Assembly (NCBI GenBank): GCA_947372155.1 | Contig: CANBSM010000030.1 | Location: 1 to 12,118, forward strand | Reading direction: 5' to 3' | Length of the DNA: 12,118 bases | DNA from: Burkholderiaceae bacterium | GTDB lineage: Bacteria > Pseudomonadota > Gammaproteobacteria > Burkholderiales > Burkholderiaceae | Part shown: piece by piece, positions 1 to 7,929 of the stretch | Position numbering within the stretch: position 1 is the first letter of the stretch | Layout: each line of letters opens with the position of its first letter | Position numbers and translations under genes: made by a program | The notes under the pieces: model-generated | What the model was told of the DNA's origin: nothing | What the model saw: the letters and a program-made list of their open reading frames with translations, nothing else | The model's database searches: none

Positions 1-316
1 GCCTGGCGAAGCAACTCTTGAGCGCGATGGCCAAGTAGTTACTGCGATTGATGCAGATACCCTTGTTCAAAATACCCTAGGGCTTCCCTTACCAGCAAGA
101 GGTTTATCTAACTGGCTAAGAGGTGAAGTCCGACCAGGTGGCGAGGCAAGCATTGAGAGAAATCCCAAGGGGCAAGTGAGCAAAATCAATCAAGATGGCT
201 GGGACTTGGTTTATACCTGGGGCAATAAAAATCGTCTTGAAAAACTTAACATGAGTCGTAGCTCGAACATTGGATCAATTGATATTCGCCTAGTCTTTGA
301 CAACCCAAATGAGTGA
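1..316 (+). CDS. lolB: Outer-membrane lipoprotein insertion factor LolB (3' part only)
   Basis: The reading frame is open from base 2 to a TGA at 314-316 and gives 104 C-terminal residues. The 5' part, including the signal peptide and lipobox, lies outside the window. Features typical of the LolB C-terminal half are visible: a LPLPARGLSNWLRG segment about residues 28-41 of the visible part, and a GWDLVYTWG strand followed by a LEKLNMSR segment. LolB is an outer-membrane lipoprotein that receives lipoproteins from periplasmic LolA and inserts them into the inner leaflet of the outer membrane. The frame overlaps the start of ispE, an arrangement common in proteobacteria, so the two are probably translationally coupled. 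The identification rests on the conserved C-terminal pattern plus the ispE neighbour. Confidence 0.88.
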   Translation, partial: PGEATLERDGQVVTAIDADTLVQNTLGLPLPARGLSNWLRGEVRPGGEASIERNPKGQVSKINQDGWDLVYTWGNKNRLEKLNMSRSSNIGSIDIRLVFDNPNE

Positions 317-1193
317 AGTGAACCACCAGTCCATAAGGCTTCGCTCACCAGCTAAGCTAAATTTATTTCTACACATCGTTGGGCGCAGGGCCGATGGTTA
401 TCACTTGCTGCAATCCGTCTTTCAGTTGATTGATTGGTGCGATACCATTCACTTAAAACTCATCCCAGAAAATGAGGTGCGTCGCATTAATCCAATCACT
501 GGAGTTCAAGCTGATCAAGATTTAGTTGTTCGCGCCGCAAAGTTATTAAAAGACTTTGCCAAGATTGACTCTGGGGTTGAAATTAATCTGCAAAAAGAAA
601 TTCCGATGGGTGCAGGATTGGGAGGCGGATCATCGGATGCGGCCACCACTCTGATTGGCTTAAATCAACTTTGGAATCTCAATTTAGACCAAAAGACGCT
701 TTGCGACATAGGCCTAAAACTTGGTGCTGATGTGCCATTTTTCATTTTTGGCCAAAATGCGTTTGTTGAAGGAATTGGCGAACAAATGCGCGAAATTTCC
801 TTGGGTGACCGTGAATTTTTGGTGATCTTCCCCAATCAAGGGATCGCCACCAAGAGTATTTTTCAAGACCCTGAATTGACCCGAGATCACGGTCAGATTA
901 CAATTGATGGCTTTCTTGCATCGCCATGGTCAGATCTTTCAAACGATTGTCAGGCAGTAGCGATGCGGATTTGTCCTGAAGTGAAGCAAGCTTTGGATTG
1001 GATTAGTCAGGCGGTACCGGGCTCAGAGCCCCGTATGTCAGGCTCTGGAAGTAGCGTTTTTGCAGCCTTAGACCCTAAGACTGATATCGCAAAACTGGAA
1101 AATCTTCTACAAAATCTTCCTAAGGGGTGGATAGGTCGGGTTGTTCGGGGGCTAAATAAAAATCCCGCTTACAATTTGATTTCTTCAGATTGA
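309..1193 (+). CDS. ispE: 4-diphosphocytidyl-2-C-methyl-D-erythritol kinase IspE
   Basis: IspE is a cytosolic GHMP-superfamily kinase. It phosphorylates CDP-methylerythritol at the 2-hydroxyl with ATP, in the MEP (non-mevalonate) isoprenoid pathway. With the ATG at 309 the product has 294 residues, normal for the family. Visible motifs are PAKLNLFLHI near residues 14-23 with the substrate-site Lys at 16, the glycine-rich ATP loop PMGAGLGGGSSDA at about 99-111, GADVPF with the catalytic Asp at 141, and the C-terminal GHMP motif MSGSGSSVFA at about 243-252. An in-frame TTG at 297 would add four residues. I prefer the ATG because neither start has a clear Shine-Dalgarno sequence and ATG is the stronger start. 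The start lies 8 bases inside the end of lolB, which suggests coupled translation. A tRNA gene begins five bases after the stop. Confidence 0.95.
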   Translation: MSEVNHQSIRLRSPAKLNLFLHIVGRRADGYHLLQSVFQLIDWCDTIHLKLIPENEVRRINPITGVQADQDLVVRAAKLLKDFAKIDSGVEINLQKEIPMGAGLGGGSSDAATTLIGLNQLWNLNLDQKTLCDIGLKLGADVPFFIFGQNAFVEGIGEQMREISLGDREFLVIFPNQGIATKSIFQDPELTRDHGQITIDGFLASPWSDLSNDCQAVAMRICPEVKQALDWISQAVPGSEPRMSGSGSSVFAALDPKTDIAKLENLLQNLPKGWIGRVVRGLNKNPAYNLISSD

Positions 1194-1198
1194 TCCGT

Positions 1199-1275
1199 AG
1201 GGGAATCGCCAAGCTGGTTAAGGCACTGGATTTTGATTCCAGCATGCGAAGGTTCGAATCCTTCTTCCCCTGCCA
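1199..1275 (+). tRNA. tRNA-Gln (anticodon UUG), CCA encoded
   Basis: A full cloverleaf can be drawn by hand. The 7-bp acceptor stem pairs AGGGGAA (1199-1205) with TTCCCCT (1265-1271). The anticodon stem pairs CTGGA with TCCAG around the loop TTTTGAT (1231-1237), putting anticodon TTG at 1233-1235. The T stem pairs GAAGG with CCTTC around TTCGAAT. The discriminator base is G at 1272 and the CCA end (1273-1275) is encoded in the gene. The length is 77 bases. UUG reads glutamine codons CAA and CAG. The gene sits between ispE and prs with only short spacers and no terminator or clear promoter of its own, so it is probably processed from a longer transcript. Confidence 0.96.
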
Positions 1276-1329
1276 AGTACTGTAGAAACGATAAAGATAA
1301 CCTTTTGACCCCACAAAACCCATAAGACT

Positions 1330-2295
1330 ATGTCCTCCACAAACGCAGATTTATTGACTCTTTTCACAGGCAACGCAAATCCCGTTTTGGCTGAGGCTGT
1401 AGCCAAAGAACTGAAGCTCCCTCTAGGAAAAGCCTTTGTTGGCCGATTCTCCGATGGTGAGATCCAAGTAGAAATTCAAGAAAACGTTCGCGGCAAGAAT
1501 GTCGTAGTAATCCAATCAACCTGCGCACCTACAAATGACAGCTTGATGGAACTCATGATCATGATCGATGCCCTGAAACGTGCATCCGCAAGCCGCATAA
1601 CCGCAGTGATTCCTTACTTCGGATATGCCCGTCAAGACCGTCGCCCACGTTCAGCACGCGTTGCGATCTCCGCTCGCATTGTGGCCAATATGCTTCAGTC
1701 GGTTGCTGGCATAGAGCGTGTTTTAACCATGGATTTGCATGCTGACCAAATTCAGGGTTTCTTTGATATCCCCGTAGATAACATCTATGCCTCTCCAGTT
1801 CTATTGGCTGACCTGGAAGCGCAGAAGACAAAAAAAGACCTGATCATCGTGTCCCCAGACATTGGCGGCGTAGTTCGTGCTCGTGCCATGGCCAAGCAAT
1901 TAGGTACTGATTTGGCAATTATTGATAAACGTCGCCCTAAGGCAAACGTATCCGAAGTAATGCACCTTATTGGTGAAGTAGAAGGCCGCCATTGCGTCAT
2001 CATGGATGACATCATTGATACCGGTGGAACCCTCTGTAAAGCTGCTGAGGCGCTTAAAGAACGTGGTGCTAAGGGCGTTACCGCCTACTGTACCCACGCC
2101 GTGCTCTCAGGCGGTGCTGTGGCCCGCATTGCTGCCTCAGAATTAGATGAGTTGGTTGTTACTGATACCATTCCTCTGACCGCCGAGGCATTGAAAGTAT
2201 CCAAAATCCGCCAACTGACGGTAGCCCCGCTACTCGCTGAAACCCTTTCCCGCATTAGCAAGGGTGATTCAGTGATGTCGATGTTTGCTGAATAA
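1330..2295 (+). CDS. prs: Ribose-phosphate pyrophosphokinase (PRPP synthetase), class I
   Basis: Prs makes 5-phosphoribosyl 1-pyrophosphate from ribose 5-phosphate and ATP in the cytosol. PRPP feeds purine, pyrimidine, histidine, tryptophan and NAD synthesis. The 321-residue length is typical of the bacterial class I enzyme. The N-terminal half carries [10 protein letters not shown] near residue 12, [10 protein letters not shown] at 40-49, and the ATP-site region with RQDRR at 101-105. The divalent-metal/active-site segment [12 protein letters not shown] is at 134-145. The catalytic flexible-loop lysine lies in DKRRP (199-203), and the PRPP-binding loop DDIIDTGGT is at 226-234. The ATG at 1330 fits the family N-terminus exactly, although no strong ribosome-binding site precedes it. 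The gene follows tRNA-Gln by 54 bases and is closed by a hairpin just after the stop codon. Confidence 0.97.
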   Translation: MSSTNADLLTLFTGNANPVLAEAVAKELKLPLGKAFVGRFSDGEIQVEIQENVRGKNVVVIQSTCAPTNDSLMELMIMIDALKRASASRITAVIPYFGYARQDRRPRSARVAISARIVANMLQSVAGIERVLTMDLHADQIQGFFDIPVDNIYASPVLLADLEAQKTKKDLIIVSPDIGGVVRARAMAKQLGTDLAIIDKRRPKANVSEVMHLIGEVEGRHCVIMDDIIDTGGTLCKAAEALKERGAKGVTAYCTHAVLSGGAVARIAASELDELVVTDTIPLTAEALKVSKIRQLTVAPLLAETLSRISKGDSVMSMFAE

Positions 2296-2334
2296 GCCAA
2301 AAACCACGGTTTCACACCGGTTTTTGGCAGTTTT
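2296..2334 (+). terminator. Putative intrinsic terminator after prs
   Basis: A perfect 10-bp stem, GCCAAAAACC (2296-2305) with GGTTTTTGGC (2319-2328), begins immediately after the prs stop. Its loop is 13 bases, followed by AG and a short run of T. The stem is A/T-rich and the T run is only four long, so termination may be partial. Because the rplY promoter candidate lies just downstream, the hairpin fits as a boundary between the prs and rplY transcription units. Confidence 0.65.
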
Positions 2335-2369
2335 AAGCCTTTTGTAGGCAAAAACATCCTTTCCCACGA

Positions 2370-2375
2370 TATAAT
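2370..2375 (+). promoter_or_regulatory. Candidate -10 box (TATAAT) of an rplY promoter
   Basis: An exact TATAAT hexamer occurs at 2370-2375, between the prs hairpin and rplY. Transcription would start near 2382 and give a leader of about 50 bases. No good TTGACA-like hexamer is found 16-18 bases upstream; the only TTG (TTGTAG at 2342-2347) is 22 bases away. The call rests on the perfect -10 box and on its position after a terminator. Confidence 0.45.
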
Positions 2376-2431
2376 CGAAGGCTTTTCTGTTTGGTCGCGA
2401 ACGGAAATTAACCTTAACTAGGGAATACATC

Positions 2432-3073
2432 ATGAAAGTAGTAGCCTTTGAAAGAAGCGTACAGGGAACGGGTGCGAGCCGCCGTCTGCGCAATTCCGGG
2501 AAAACTCCGGGAATCGTTTACGGTAGTAAAGATCCAGCCTTGGTCATCGAGTTAGACCATAACGCGTTGTTCCATGCTCTCCGCAAGGAAGCATTCCACT
2601 CATCCATTTTGGATTTGGAAATTGGTGGCAAGACACAAAAAGTGTTGTTGCGCGATTACCAAATGCATCCATTTAAGCCATTGGTATTGCACATTGACTT
2701 CCAGCGCGTATCCGCGACTGAGAAAGTTCATATGCGCGTTCCATTGCACTTCGCTAATGCTGACACGTCAGCTGCTGTGAAGTTGCAAGGTGCCGTTATT
2801 AGCCACATCCTTACTGAACTTGAAATTTCTTGCTTACCAGCAGACTTGCCAGAGTTCATCGAAGTGGATTTGGCGAAGATCGAAGTTGGTCACGGTATTC
2901 ACGCTAAAGACATCGCATTGCCAAAAGGTGTTACCTTGGTATTGCATGTTGAGCAAGAGAACCCAGTGCTTGCTAACGCACGTATCCCAGCAGCTAAATC
3001 TGCTGAGCCTACAGATGCGCCTGCTGCACCAGCTGCAGCAGCTCCTGCTGAAGCACCAAAGGATAAAGCTTAA
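2432..3073 (+). CDS. rplY: 50S ribosomal protein L25 / general stress protein CTC type
   Basis: L25 binds 5S rRNA in the large ribosomal subunit. This 213-residue protein is the long two-domain CTC/TL5 form rather than the short E. coli form of about 94 residues. Residues 1 to about 92 form the 5S-binding L25 domain, with [15 protein letters not shown] near 17-31 and [19 protein letters not shown] near 75-93. Residues about 98-185 form the beta-rich TL5 C-terminal domain. The last 25 or so residues are a low-complexity Ala/Pro tail ending in KDKA. An AGGGA ribosome-binding site at 2420-2424 lies seven bases before the ATG. The gene has a -10-like box upstream and a strong terminator downstream, so it probably forms its own unit within the conserved prs-rplY-pth order. 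Confidence 0.96.
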   Translation: MKVVAFERSVQGTGASRRLRNSGKTPGIVYGSKDPALVIELDHNALFHALRKEAFHSSILDLEIGGKTQKVLLRDYQMHPFKPLVLHIDFQRVSATEKVHMRVPLHFANADTSAAVKLQGAVISHILTELEISCLPADLPEFIEVDLAKIEVGHGIHAKDIALPKGVTLVLHVEQENPVLANARIPAAKSAEPTDAPAAPAAAAPAEAPKDKA

Positions 3074-3099
3074 TCATTTAGCTTAATCGCTTGTACCAG

Positions 3100-3126
3100 A
3101 AGGCCTGCGCAAGCGGGCCTTTTTTA
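3100..3126 (+). terminator. Intrinsic terminator after rplY
   Basis: A 9-bp stem pairs AAGGCCTGC (3100-3108) with GCGGGCCTT (3113-3121), with one T-G wobble. It closes on the stable GNRA tetraloop GCAA (3109-3112) and runs directly into a stretch of T up to 3125. This is a textbook rho-independent terminator 26 bases after the rplY stop codon. Confidence 0.9.
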
Positions 3127-3147
3127 TTGCCCCAAGTTTTCATTTTT

Positions 3148-3176
3148 TTGGCGAAATACTTTTATATCTTTAAACT
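3148..3176 (+). promoter_or_regulatory. Weak candidate promoter for pth
   Basis: TTGGCG (3148-3153) and TAAACT (3171-3176) each match four of six bases of the sigma-70 consensus and are exactly 17 bases apart. Because a terminator ends the rplY unit just upstream, pth needs some promoter in this gap. If this pair is used, transcription would start almost at the ATG (3183), giving a nearly leaderless mRNA. No Shine-Dalgarno sequence is visible before pth, which is consistent with that. The evidence is thin in an A/T-rich stretch. Confidence 0.25.
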
Positions 3177-3182
3177 CTCACC

Positions 3183-3773
3183 ATGACGAAATTAATTGTT
3201 GGCCTAGGCAACCCTGGAGATGAGCATGAAGCAGATCGGCACAATGCTGGCTTCTGGTTTGTTGACGCCTTGGCAAAACAACTAAGCACTCGTTTTGAAT
3301 CCGAAAAACGCTTTCATGGCAAAGTAGCCAAAGCGAAATGGGAAGGCGAAGATCTTTACCTTCTAAAGCCCAGCACTTACATGAACCTTAGCGGTCAATC
3401 GGTTGGCGCGCTATGTCGCTTTCACAAAATTACCCCCGCAGATATTTTAGTGGTGCAAGATGAGCTTGATCTCAAGCCAGGTACTGCACGCTTGAAGCTA
3501 GGTGGGGGCACAGGCGGGCACAACGGCTTGAAAGATATCCAGGCGCATTTGAGCACGCCAGATTATTGGCGCTTACGCCTAGGTATTGGTCACCCAAGAG
3601 ATTTGGCGGGTGATGGGCGCCCCATGGATGTTGCTGATTATGTCTTGCGTAGACCTCAACTGGGCGAGCAAAAACTCATTGATGCCAGCATTGAAAATGG
3701 TCTACAAATTTTACCGCTCTTTTTAAAGGGCGATGCCCAAACCGCCATGATGGAGCTGCACTCCAAGGGCTAA
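3183..3773 (+). CDS. pth: Peptidyl-tRNA hydrolase Pth
   Basis: Pth cleaves the ester bond of peptidyl-tRNAs that drop off ribosomes, recycling tRNA in the cytosol. The 196 residues match the usual length. Hallmarks are LIVGLGNPG at 4-12 with the active-site Asn, RHNAGFW at 19-25 with the catalytic His at 20, KPSTYMNLSGQSV in the middle, DELDLKPG with the conserved catalytic-site Asp, GGGTGGHNGL, and LRLGIGHP. In the first motif the family usually reads Tyr and Thr upstream of RHN (G-x-E-Y-x-x-T-R-H-N). Here the segment is GDEHEADRHN, with His and Asp at those two places. All core catalytic residues are kept, so I expect an active enzyme. The gene converges with the ferredoxin gene with only 9 bases between the stop codons. 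Confidence 0.96.
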   Translation: MTKLIVGLGNPGDEHEADRHNAGFWFVDALAKQLSTRFESEKRFHGKVAKAKWEGEDLYLLKPSTYMNLSGQSVGALCRFHKITPADILVVQDELDLKPGTARLKLGGGTGGHNGLKDIQAHLSTPDYWRLRLGIGHPRDLAGDGRPMDVADYVLRRPQLGEQKLIDASIENGLQILPLFLKGDAQTAMMELHSKG

Positions 3774-3782
3774 GGTGCTCAG

Positions 3783-4052
<270 letters not shown>

Positions 4053-4074
4053 TTACTCGCCAATATCACTCTCT

Positions 4075-4572
4075 TTACTCTTTGTTCTGAGTGCCTGAAG
4101 CAATTTTTTGGACTAGCCATTTCTCTACTGATGGGAAAACAAATTTGCTCACATCTCCGCCCATCGAAGCGATCTCACGAACAAAGGTCCCCGAGATAAA
4201 TTGATATTGATCAGATGGCGTCAAAAACAAAGTTTCAACATCAGGTAGCAGGTAGCGGTTCATGCCTGCCATTTGAAATTCATATTCAAAATCAGATACG
4301 GCACGCAAACCACGCACAATCACGCGCGCATGATGCTCACGTGCAAAATCTTTTAACAAACCAGTAAAGCCAACAACTTTGACGTTCGGATAGTGACCTA
4401 GCACTTCCTTAGCAATATCAATGCGCTCTTGCAAAGTAAAGAATGGACGCTTGCTGCGGCTATCAGCAACACCCACAATCAACTCTGTAAAAATGCTCGA
4501 TGCACGGCGCACCAAATCCTCGTGACCACGAGTAAATGGATCAAATGTTCCAGGGTATACGGCAACTGTCAT
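4075..4572 (-). CDS. coaD: Phosphopantetheine adenylyltransferase CoaD
   Basis: CoaD transfers AMP from ATP to 4'-phosphopantetheine, giving dephospho-CoA, the penultimate step of coenzyme A synthesis. The 165 residues match the bacterial enzyme. [12 protein letters not shown] at about 6-17 contains the nucleotidyltransferase (T/H)-x-G-H motif as [16 protein letters not shown] lies at 87-98, and the C-terminal motif [15 protein letters not shown] at about 126-140; many homologues have Ser-Ser/Thr where this one has Ser-Gly-Thr. An AGGA ribosome-binding site (4578-4581 on this strand) lies five bases before the ATG. The gene is 36 bases downstream of rsmD, and coaD beside rsmD is a widespread bacterial pairing. 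Confidence 0.97.
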   Translation of the reverse strand: MTVAVYPGTFDPFTRGHEDLVRRASSIFTELIVGVADSRSKRPFFTLQERIDIAKEVLGHYPNVKVVGFTGLLKDFAREHHARVIVRGLRAVSDFEYEFQMAGMNRYLLPDVETLFLTPSDQYQFISGTFVREIASMGGDVSKFVFPSVEKWLVQKIASGTQNKE

Positions 4573-4608
4573 GACATTCCTAAGGCTTTATCGGCTACAG
4601 GCAAGAGT

Positions 4609-5256
4609 TTAGCCCCTTCCGCTCCGAAATAGACAAGCTTTTACCTGTCCAGCTTCTAAGTATTTTCCACAATGCCAGTCTGGCAGCAGGGACTCTACCT
4701 CTTCACGGGAGCGGCTAGAGGGGAATTCCACATAAATACCACCACCCGCAGAGTCATCGCATACCCTGCCAGCCTCAATAACAGCACGTTCCAAAAGATT
4801 CGAATCCTGGAAGGGGGGGTCAATAAAAATTAAGTTGCTGGAACGATCTGCCTGCTGCTTCAGAAACTCAAGGCTATCTCGTTGCAAAATTTCTACAAGC
4901 CCCGCTGCTGGTGAAGATTGCAATAAAACAAAATTGGCCGTTAAATTTGCGCAAGCCCTTTTTTCTTTCTCAAGCAACACGACTAGTGTGGCACCTCTGG
5001 ATGCGGCCTCAAAACCCAAAGCACCAGTGCCTGCAAAAAGATCTAGGCAACGTAGGCCCGTCAAATCCTGACCCAACCAATTAAACAAAGTTTCGCGGAT
5101 ACGGTCAGTTGTAGGGCGTAGACCAGGCAGATCCAATACCGTTAGCAAACGACTTCTCCAATTGCCGCCAATGATCCGAACCTTCTTGGGTGGCTCAGTC
5201 TTTAGAGGCTTATTTGCTTTGTTAGGCTTATTTATTTTTTGCCCCCAACACAACAA
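4609..5256 (-). CDS. rsmD: 16S rRNA (guanine966-N2)-methyltransferase RsmD
   Basis: RsmD methylates N2 of G966 of 16S rRNA during 30S assembly, using S-adenosylmethionine. Of 215 residues, 1-24 are a Lys/Pro/Asn-rich leader. Then come KVRIIGGNWRSR at 25-36, LRPTTDRIRETLFNWL at 46-61, the SAM-binding loop DLFAGTGALGFEAASRG at 72-88, and the N-methyltransferase motif DPPF in IFIDPPF at 143-149. No ATG is available upstream of the conserved core. The frame opens with two consecutive TTG codons (5256 and 5253), either of which could be the start, so the N-terminus is uncertain by a few residues. The start lies 29 bases inside the upstream M16 gene, which implies translational coupling. Confidence 0.93.
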   Translation of the reverse strand: MLCWGQKINKPNKANKPLKTEPPKKVRIIGGNWRSRLLTVLDLPGLRPTTDRIRETLFNWLGQDLTGLRCLDLFAGTGALGFEAASRGATLVVLLEKEKRACANLTANFVLLQSSPAAGLVEILQRDSLEFLKQQADRSSNLIFIDPPFQDSNLLERAVIEAGRVCDDSAGGGIYVEFPSSRSREEVESLLPDWHCGKYLEAGQVKACLFRSGRG

Positions 5257-6565
5257 TCTTCATACGATCCATTGCAAGATATTTTTTGAATGCAGCATTT
5301 ACCTGATCCAGAGTGACCGCCTCTACTTGCTTAGTCCACACATCCATCGTATCGAGCGGCAAACCGTTCCATGCAATTGAAGAGACGTTATCCAACAACT
5401 TGCGATTGTTATCAATACGCAAGGGATAGCCGTTGACCAAATTTGCTTTGGCAGCAACCAACTCGGTCGGAGTGGGTCCATCGGCAATAAATTGTCCCAT
5501 AGTTGAACTCATCACCTCTAGAGCTAGCGAAGCTTGATCGCTCTTAGTTTGTAAGCCCGTCTGAAAAATTCCATTATCTTTTCCGGGGGCAAAGTAACTA
5601 AACACGCTGTACGCCAGACCACGCTTCTCTCGTACCTCAGACATTAAGCGAGATACAAAACCGCCTCCACCTAAAATGTAGTTGCCTACGAGCAAGGGGA
5701 AGTAATCGGGGTTGTTGCGAGCCACTGCAGTCATTCCCATTGCAATATGAGCCTGCTGTGAATCAAAAGGGATTTGAATCTCTCTTTGCGCCAAAGGCTC
5801 TACTGGGGAGCGCTCGAGTTCAGGCAATTTCGCAATCGGCTGGCCTGAGGCCGGAATCTGCTTTAACAAAGTCCGGACAATTTCATCTGCTTGAGCACGA
5901 TCAACATCGCCAACAATACTCACAATCATGCGATCGCCACGATAAAACTGCTTATGGAATTGCACTAAATCATTCACGCTCACAGCACCAATCGATTTCA
6001 CTGTTGGAGAATCTGCTAAAGGGTAGTTGCCGTAGACTAATTTTTTAAAACGACGCTCGAGAACAAACTCGGGCTTTGTTTCTGCTTCCAATAAACTAGT
6101 AATAGTTCGCTGCTTTTCACGCTCAACAATTTTTGGGTCATAAGTAGGCGCGCTCAACATCGCTGAGGCCAGTTTTACTGCTCTATCGCGCAAGTCTTTT
6201 CTACTCAAGCTGCGAATACGCAAGATCGCTCGCTCGCCACCCACTGATAAACCAATATTGGCACCCAAATCAGCGATTTCATCAGCGATTTGGGCTTCGG
6301 TAAGCACCCCATTTTCACCCTTAACACCATAGTTCATCAGGCCTGCCACCATATCAGCGAGGCCGCTTTTAGTAGCTGGGTCATAGCGATCACCCGCATC
6401 AATACTCACTTCGATATCCACCATAGGCAGCGCTTTGGTTTGCACTAAATATGCCTTGGCTCCCTTATAGGCATCGAGCTGCTCAATGGGCAAAATGGCG
6501 CAAGCATTACTAATGAGCCCGATACTAAAGAAGCAAACAGAAATGCCCTTCATCAAGAGATTCAT
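5228..6565 (-). CDS. M16 family peptidase-like protein, non-catalytic partner
   Basis: The 445-residue protein begins with a hydrophobic signal peptide that probably ends at the ACA-ILP boundary near residue 24, so it is likely exported to the periplasm. It has the two-lobe M16 layout (pitrilysin/processing-peptidase superfamily). At the place of the zinc motif HxxEH it reads SGLADMVAGLM, with no His or Glu, so this subunit should not bind catalytic zinc. The C-terminal half keeps the family segment EVREKRGLAYSVFSYF with the conserved Arg and Tyr that help in substrate binding. It overlaps the active M16 gene by four bases (ATGA) and has a perfect AGGAGG ribosome-binding site (6573-6578 on this strand). 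This fits co-production of a heterodimer like other bacterial M16B pairs. The substrate is unknown. Confidence 0.92.
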   Translation of the reverse strand: MNLLMKGISVCFFSIGLISNACAILPIEQLDAYKGAKAYLVQTKALPMVDIEVSIDAGDRYDPATKSGLADMVAGLMNYGVKGENGVLTEAQIADEIADLGANIGLSVGGERAILRIRSLSRKDLRDRAVKLASAMLSAPTYDPKIVEREKQRTITSLLEAETKPEFVLERRFKKLVYGNYPLADSPTVKSIGAVSVNDLVQFHKQFYRGDRMIVSIVGDVDRAQADEIVRTLLKQIPASGQPIAKLPELERSPVEPLAQREIQIPFDSQQAHIAMGMTAVARNNPDYFPLLVGNYILGGGGFVSRLMSEVREKRGLAYSVFSYFAPGKDNGIFQTGLQTKSDQASLALEVMSSTMGQFIADGPTPTELVAAKANLVNGYPLRIDNNRKLLDNVSSIAWNGLPLDTMDVWTKQVEAVTLDQVNAAFKKYLAMDRMKIVVLGAKNK

Positions 6566-7929
6566 TGCTTACCCTCCTTGCTTAGCGCTTGACGAGCTTG
6601 CGGATCCAACACTGCAATTGTTAGGCCTTCATCAACTAGATATTTTTTTGCCACTGCTTGAACTTGTTCGGGAGTTATGGATTGCATTTTTTCTAACATG
6701 TAATCGATGTCTCTCCAAGAGAATCCTGCCATCTCCGTGCTACCAATTTCCATTGCTTGACCAAAGATAGAGTCACGCTTATAGATTTGGTCCGATAGTA
6801 TGCGCACCTTAATTCTTTTAAGCTCTGAATCTAGCACCCCTTTTTGCTTTAGTTCATCCAAAGCTTTACGAATGCTTACTTGAGCCTGACCTACTGTTTT
6901 TCCTTTAGCCATCGTTGCACTGATTAAAAATAACTCTGGTCCTCGAGAAATCATGTCGTAACCCACCCCTACATCGTTGACTACCTTTTCCTGCTTTACA
7001 AGCGTGCGATTTAAACGAGCATTGTCATAACCGTCGAGAACTGCGGTCAGAAGCTCAAGGGCATATGGCTCAGGGTCATCCAGCTTGCCAGGCTCTAGAC
7101 GAGGGACCTTCCAAGCCATAGCCAACTGAGCGCTATCAGCAGATGCTTTGACCTGAACTTGTTTAATGCCTTTTTGAGGTGGCTCAATTTGTGGCTTGCG
7201 TACCGGCAACTCATGAGTAGCGGCAGCGCCGTAATACTTCTCCGCCAAGGCCAGTACTTTTTTTGCATCCACATCGCCGCTGATAACTACAGTTGCATTA
7301 TTTGGCGCATACCAACTGCGATACCAATCTCGCGCATCAGATGCCTTCATATTCTGCAAATCATTCATCCAGCCAATCACTGGGTGGCGATAGGGAGAGC
7401 TCATATAGGCAGTTGCCATCAATGATTCATTGAGTAAACTGCTTGGATTGTCTTCTGTTCGTAAGCGACGCTCTTCCATGATGACTTGGATTTCTTTTAA
7501 GAACTCTGCATCATCAAAATTAAGATGAGACATGCGATCGGCTTCAAGCTTGATTACGTCTTCTAGTTTTGATTTTTCAACCTGCTGAAAGTAAGCCGTG
7601 TAATCGCGCGAGGTAAATGCATTCTCGCGCCCACCGACTGCGGCTACCAAACGAGAGAACTCACCCGCCTTCACTTTGTCGGTGCCCTTAAACATCATAT
7701 GCTCAAGGACATGAGCCACTCCAGTCTTACCGTTGACCTCATCCATAGATCCGGCTCGATACCAAGCCATGTGCGCTACCGTTGGTGCACGATGATCTTC
7801 CCTGACAATCAATTTGAGGCCGTTGCTCAACTGATACTCATGTGTATCCCCCAAATCAGGGCTGGCAGCCAAAGCAAGCTGAGTAATTACGAAGAATAAA
7901 AAGGAAATTCGGAGTAAATTGGAAAGCAT
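6562..7929 (-). CDS. M16 family zinc metallopeptidase, catalytic subunit
   Basis: This 455-residue protein has an N-terminal signal peptide ending near ALA-A at residue 21 and should act in the periplasm. The inverted zinc motif HVLEH is at 73-77 (His73, Glu76, His77). The third zinc ligand is probably Glu153 in IMEERR, matching the spacing of about 76 residues usual for M16. The N-terminal lobe also shows the family pattern LSNGLKLIVREDHRAPTV near 34-51. It is the first gene of a five-gene operon and overlaps the degenerate M16 partner by four bases. GGTGA eight bases before the ATG can serve as ribosome-binding site. Homologous pairs lie beside ftsY in pseudomonads, as I recall. Its substrate cannot be told from sequence; peptide turnover or processing is the general family role. 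Confidence 0.94.
   Translation of the reverse strand: MLSNLLRISFLFFVITQLALAASPDLGDTHEYQLSNGLKLIVREDHRAPTVAHMAWYRAGSMDEVNGKTGVAHVLEHMMFKGTDKVKAGEFSRLVAAVGGRENAFTSRDYTAYFQQVEKSKLEDVIKLEADRMSHLNFDDAEFLKEIQVIMEERRLRTEDNPSSLLNESLMATAYMSSPYRHPVIGWMNDLQNMKASDARDWYRSWYAPNNATVVISGDVDAKKVLALAEKYYGAAATHELPVRKPQIEPPQKGIKQVQVKASADSAQLAMAWKVPRLEPGKLDDPEPYALELLTAVLDGYDNARLNRTLVKQEKVVNDVGVGYDMISRGPELFLISATMAKGKTVGQAQVSIRKALDELKQKGVLDSELKRIKVRILSDQIYKRDSIFGQAMEIGSTEMAGFSWRDIDYMLEKMQSITPEQVQAVAKKYLVDEGLTIAVLDPQARQALSKEGKQ

Noticed and set aside
297..308. Upstream TTG start for ispE
   Set aside because: It adds only four residues, has no ribosome-binding site and is a weaker codon than the in-frame ATG at 309. 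It cannot be fully excluded.
2574..3086. Two plus-strand open frames of 68 and 98 codons inside rplY
   Set aside because: They are in another frame of a clearly conserved gene, with low-complexity Leu/Gln-rich translations and no recognisable domain.
5740..6048. 102-codon plus-strand frame opposite the M16 partner gene
   Set aside because: It is the antisense shadow of a well-supported gene, with no ribosome-binding site or family pattern.
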